Assembly: GCA_937895695.1 (NCBI GenBank)
Contig: CALBLM010000318.1
Location: 1 to 6,579 of the forward strand
Direction of reading: 5' to 3'
DNA length: 6,579 bases
DNA from: an uncultured Megasphaera sp.
Lineage (GTDB): Bacteria; Bacillota; Negativicutes; Veillonellales; Megasphaeraceae
A model generated the notes under the pieces. That model was not told the DNA's origin, did not search any database, and saw only the letters and a list, made by a program, of their open reading frames with translations. The first letter of the stretch is position 1, and each line of letters begins with the position of its first letter. The position numbers and the translations under genes are program-made. Positions 6,328 through 6,579 of the stretch are shown here, piece after piece.

Positions 6328-6339
6328 AGTATGCATACT
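6328..6339 (+). promoter_or_regulatory. Perfect 12-bp palindrome, candidate operator
   Basis: AGTATGCATACT reads identically on both strands. It lies about 18 bases past the -10 box, just after the expected transcription start, where a bound repressor would block polymerase. Its size and its TATGCATA core suit a dimeric regulator with a helix-turn-helix, for example the GntR family that often controls sugar-acid transporters. The regulator is not in the window, so this is inference. Confidence 0.5.
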
Positions 6340-6346
6340 AAAATAT

Positions 6347-6382
6347 CCATGGCAATAGCATGTTATACGGCCATGGTGCTAT
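6347..6382 (+). repeat. Nested inverted repeats in the MFS leader
   Basis: CCATGGC (6347-6353) pairs with GCCATGG (6370-6376), a 7-bp stem with a 16-base loop. Alternatively, ATAGCA (6355-6360) pairs with TGCTAT (6377-6382), a 6-bp stem. The stems interleave, so they would compete or form a pseudoknot. The structure ends six bases before the Shine-Dalgarno at 6388. It could be a second protein-binding site or an RNA switch, and could also be chance. Confidence 0.35.
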
Positions 6383-6399
6383 GAATAAGAGGAGAGAGT

Positions 6400-6579
6400 A
6401 TGGAAAAAGTAATGGAAACGAAAGCTAAATTACAATCCATGACAGGCTTTCGATGGAAAATTGCATTTTTAATTTTTTTAATCAGCTTTGTCGCGTATAT
6501 GGACCGCGTCAACTTATCAGTCGCTACACCGGTTATTATGCAGGAATTTGGCTTTACTAAAATTGACATGGGATTTATT
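6400..6579 (+). CDS. Major facilitator superfamily transporter, probably anion:cation symporter type (3' partial)
   Basis: Only the first 60 codons are in the window; the frame is still open at the last base. After a polar 20-residue N-terminus comes a hydrophobic first membrane helix (about 21-41). It runs into YMDRVNLSVATPVIMQEFG (33-51) and then TKIDMGFI. The Y-x-DR-x-NLS pattern at the end of helix 1, followed by EFGxTKxxMG before helix 2, is characteristic of the ACS family (DgoT, GudP, GarP and relatives). These transporters import sugar acids such as galactonate or glucarate with protons. The substrate cannot be read from this fragment. AGAGGAG (6388-6394) lies five bases before ATG at 6400. 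It has its own strong promoter and a structured leader, suggesting induced expression, perhaps heading a catabolic operon outside the window. Confidence 0.85.
   Translation, partial: MEKVMETKAKLQSMTGFRWKIAFLIFLISFVAYMDRVNLSVATPVIMQEFGFTKIDMGFI

Noticed and set aside
6381..6428. 15-codon frame overlapping the MFS start
   Set aside because: No ribosome site precedes it and it runs through the MFS Shine-Dalgarno. The 11-codon frame ending at 6384 is the only one with leader-like placement.
6363..6569. 68-codon open frame on the - strand opposite the MFS gene
   Set aside because: It is antisense to a clear MFS N-terminus and has no supporting signals.
1..6579. CRISPR arrays, tRNA/rRNA genes, insertion sequences, tandem repeats
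   Set aside because: I looked for regular repeats, cloverleaf-like stems, transposase motifs and terminal inverted repeats, and saw none.

Overview
This window looks like ordinary core chromosome from a low-to-mid-GC Firmicute. It is most likely from the Negativicutes (Veillonella/Megasphaera/Dialister-like). The reasons are a GC content in the mid-40s (hand-sampled, not computed), Firmicute-style AGGAGG ribosome binding sites, near-consensus sigma-A promoters, the glmU-prs-pth gene order, and the texture of the GlmU and Prs proteins. The genus is inferred, not proven. All genes are on the + strand. I see no RNA gene, insertion sequence, CRISPR array, phage gene or transfer scar.

Layout. (1) Positions 2-1111 hold the C-terminal part of a ClC-family chloride channel/antiporter fused to a TrkA_C (RCK_C) domain; its start lies before the window. 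(2) An AT-rich gap carries a near-consensus promoter. It drives a single-gene unit at 1306-1896 that encodes a secreted wall protein (signal peptide, peptidoglycan-binding domain, 3D catalytic-type domain). A textbook terminator closes this unit. (3) Positions 2057-5100 hold the housekeeping cluster glmU-prs-pth: UDP-GlcNAc synthesis, PRPP synthesis and peptidyl-tRNA hydrolysis. It ends in a hairpin terminator. Bacillus carries the same order but with ctc between prs and pth and mfd after pth; both are absent here. (4) Positions 5209-6195 hold a metallo-beta-lactamase-fold hydrolase with a complete two-metal site and unknown substrate. (5) A 204-base gap holds a strong promoter, a perfect 12-bp palindrome and nested inverted repeats. 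These precede the first 60 codons of an MFS transporter, probably of the anion:cation symporter family, which runs off the window end.

Functional ties. GlmU and the 3D protein both concern the cell wall, one making the amino-sugar precursor and the other acting on finished peptidoglycan, but they are separate transcription units. GlmU, Prs and Pth are linked by conserved gene order rather than by a shared pathway. The most interesting non-coding stretch is the MFS leader (6282-6399), which looks like a controlled promoter. I did not find a clearly novel system here. The findings below are modest leads.
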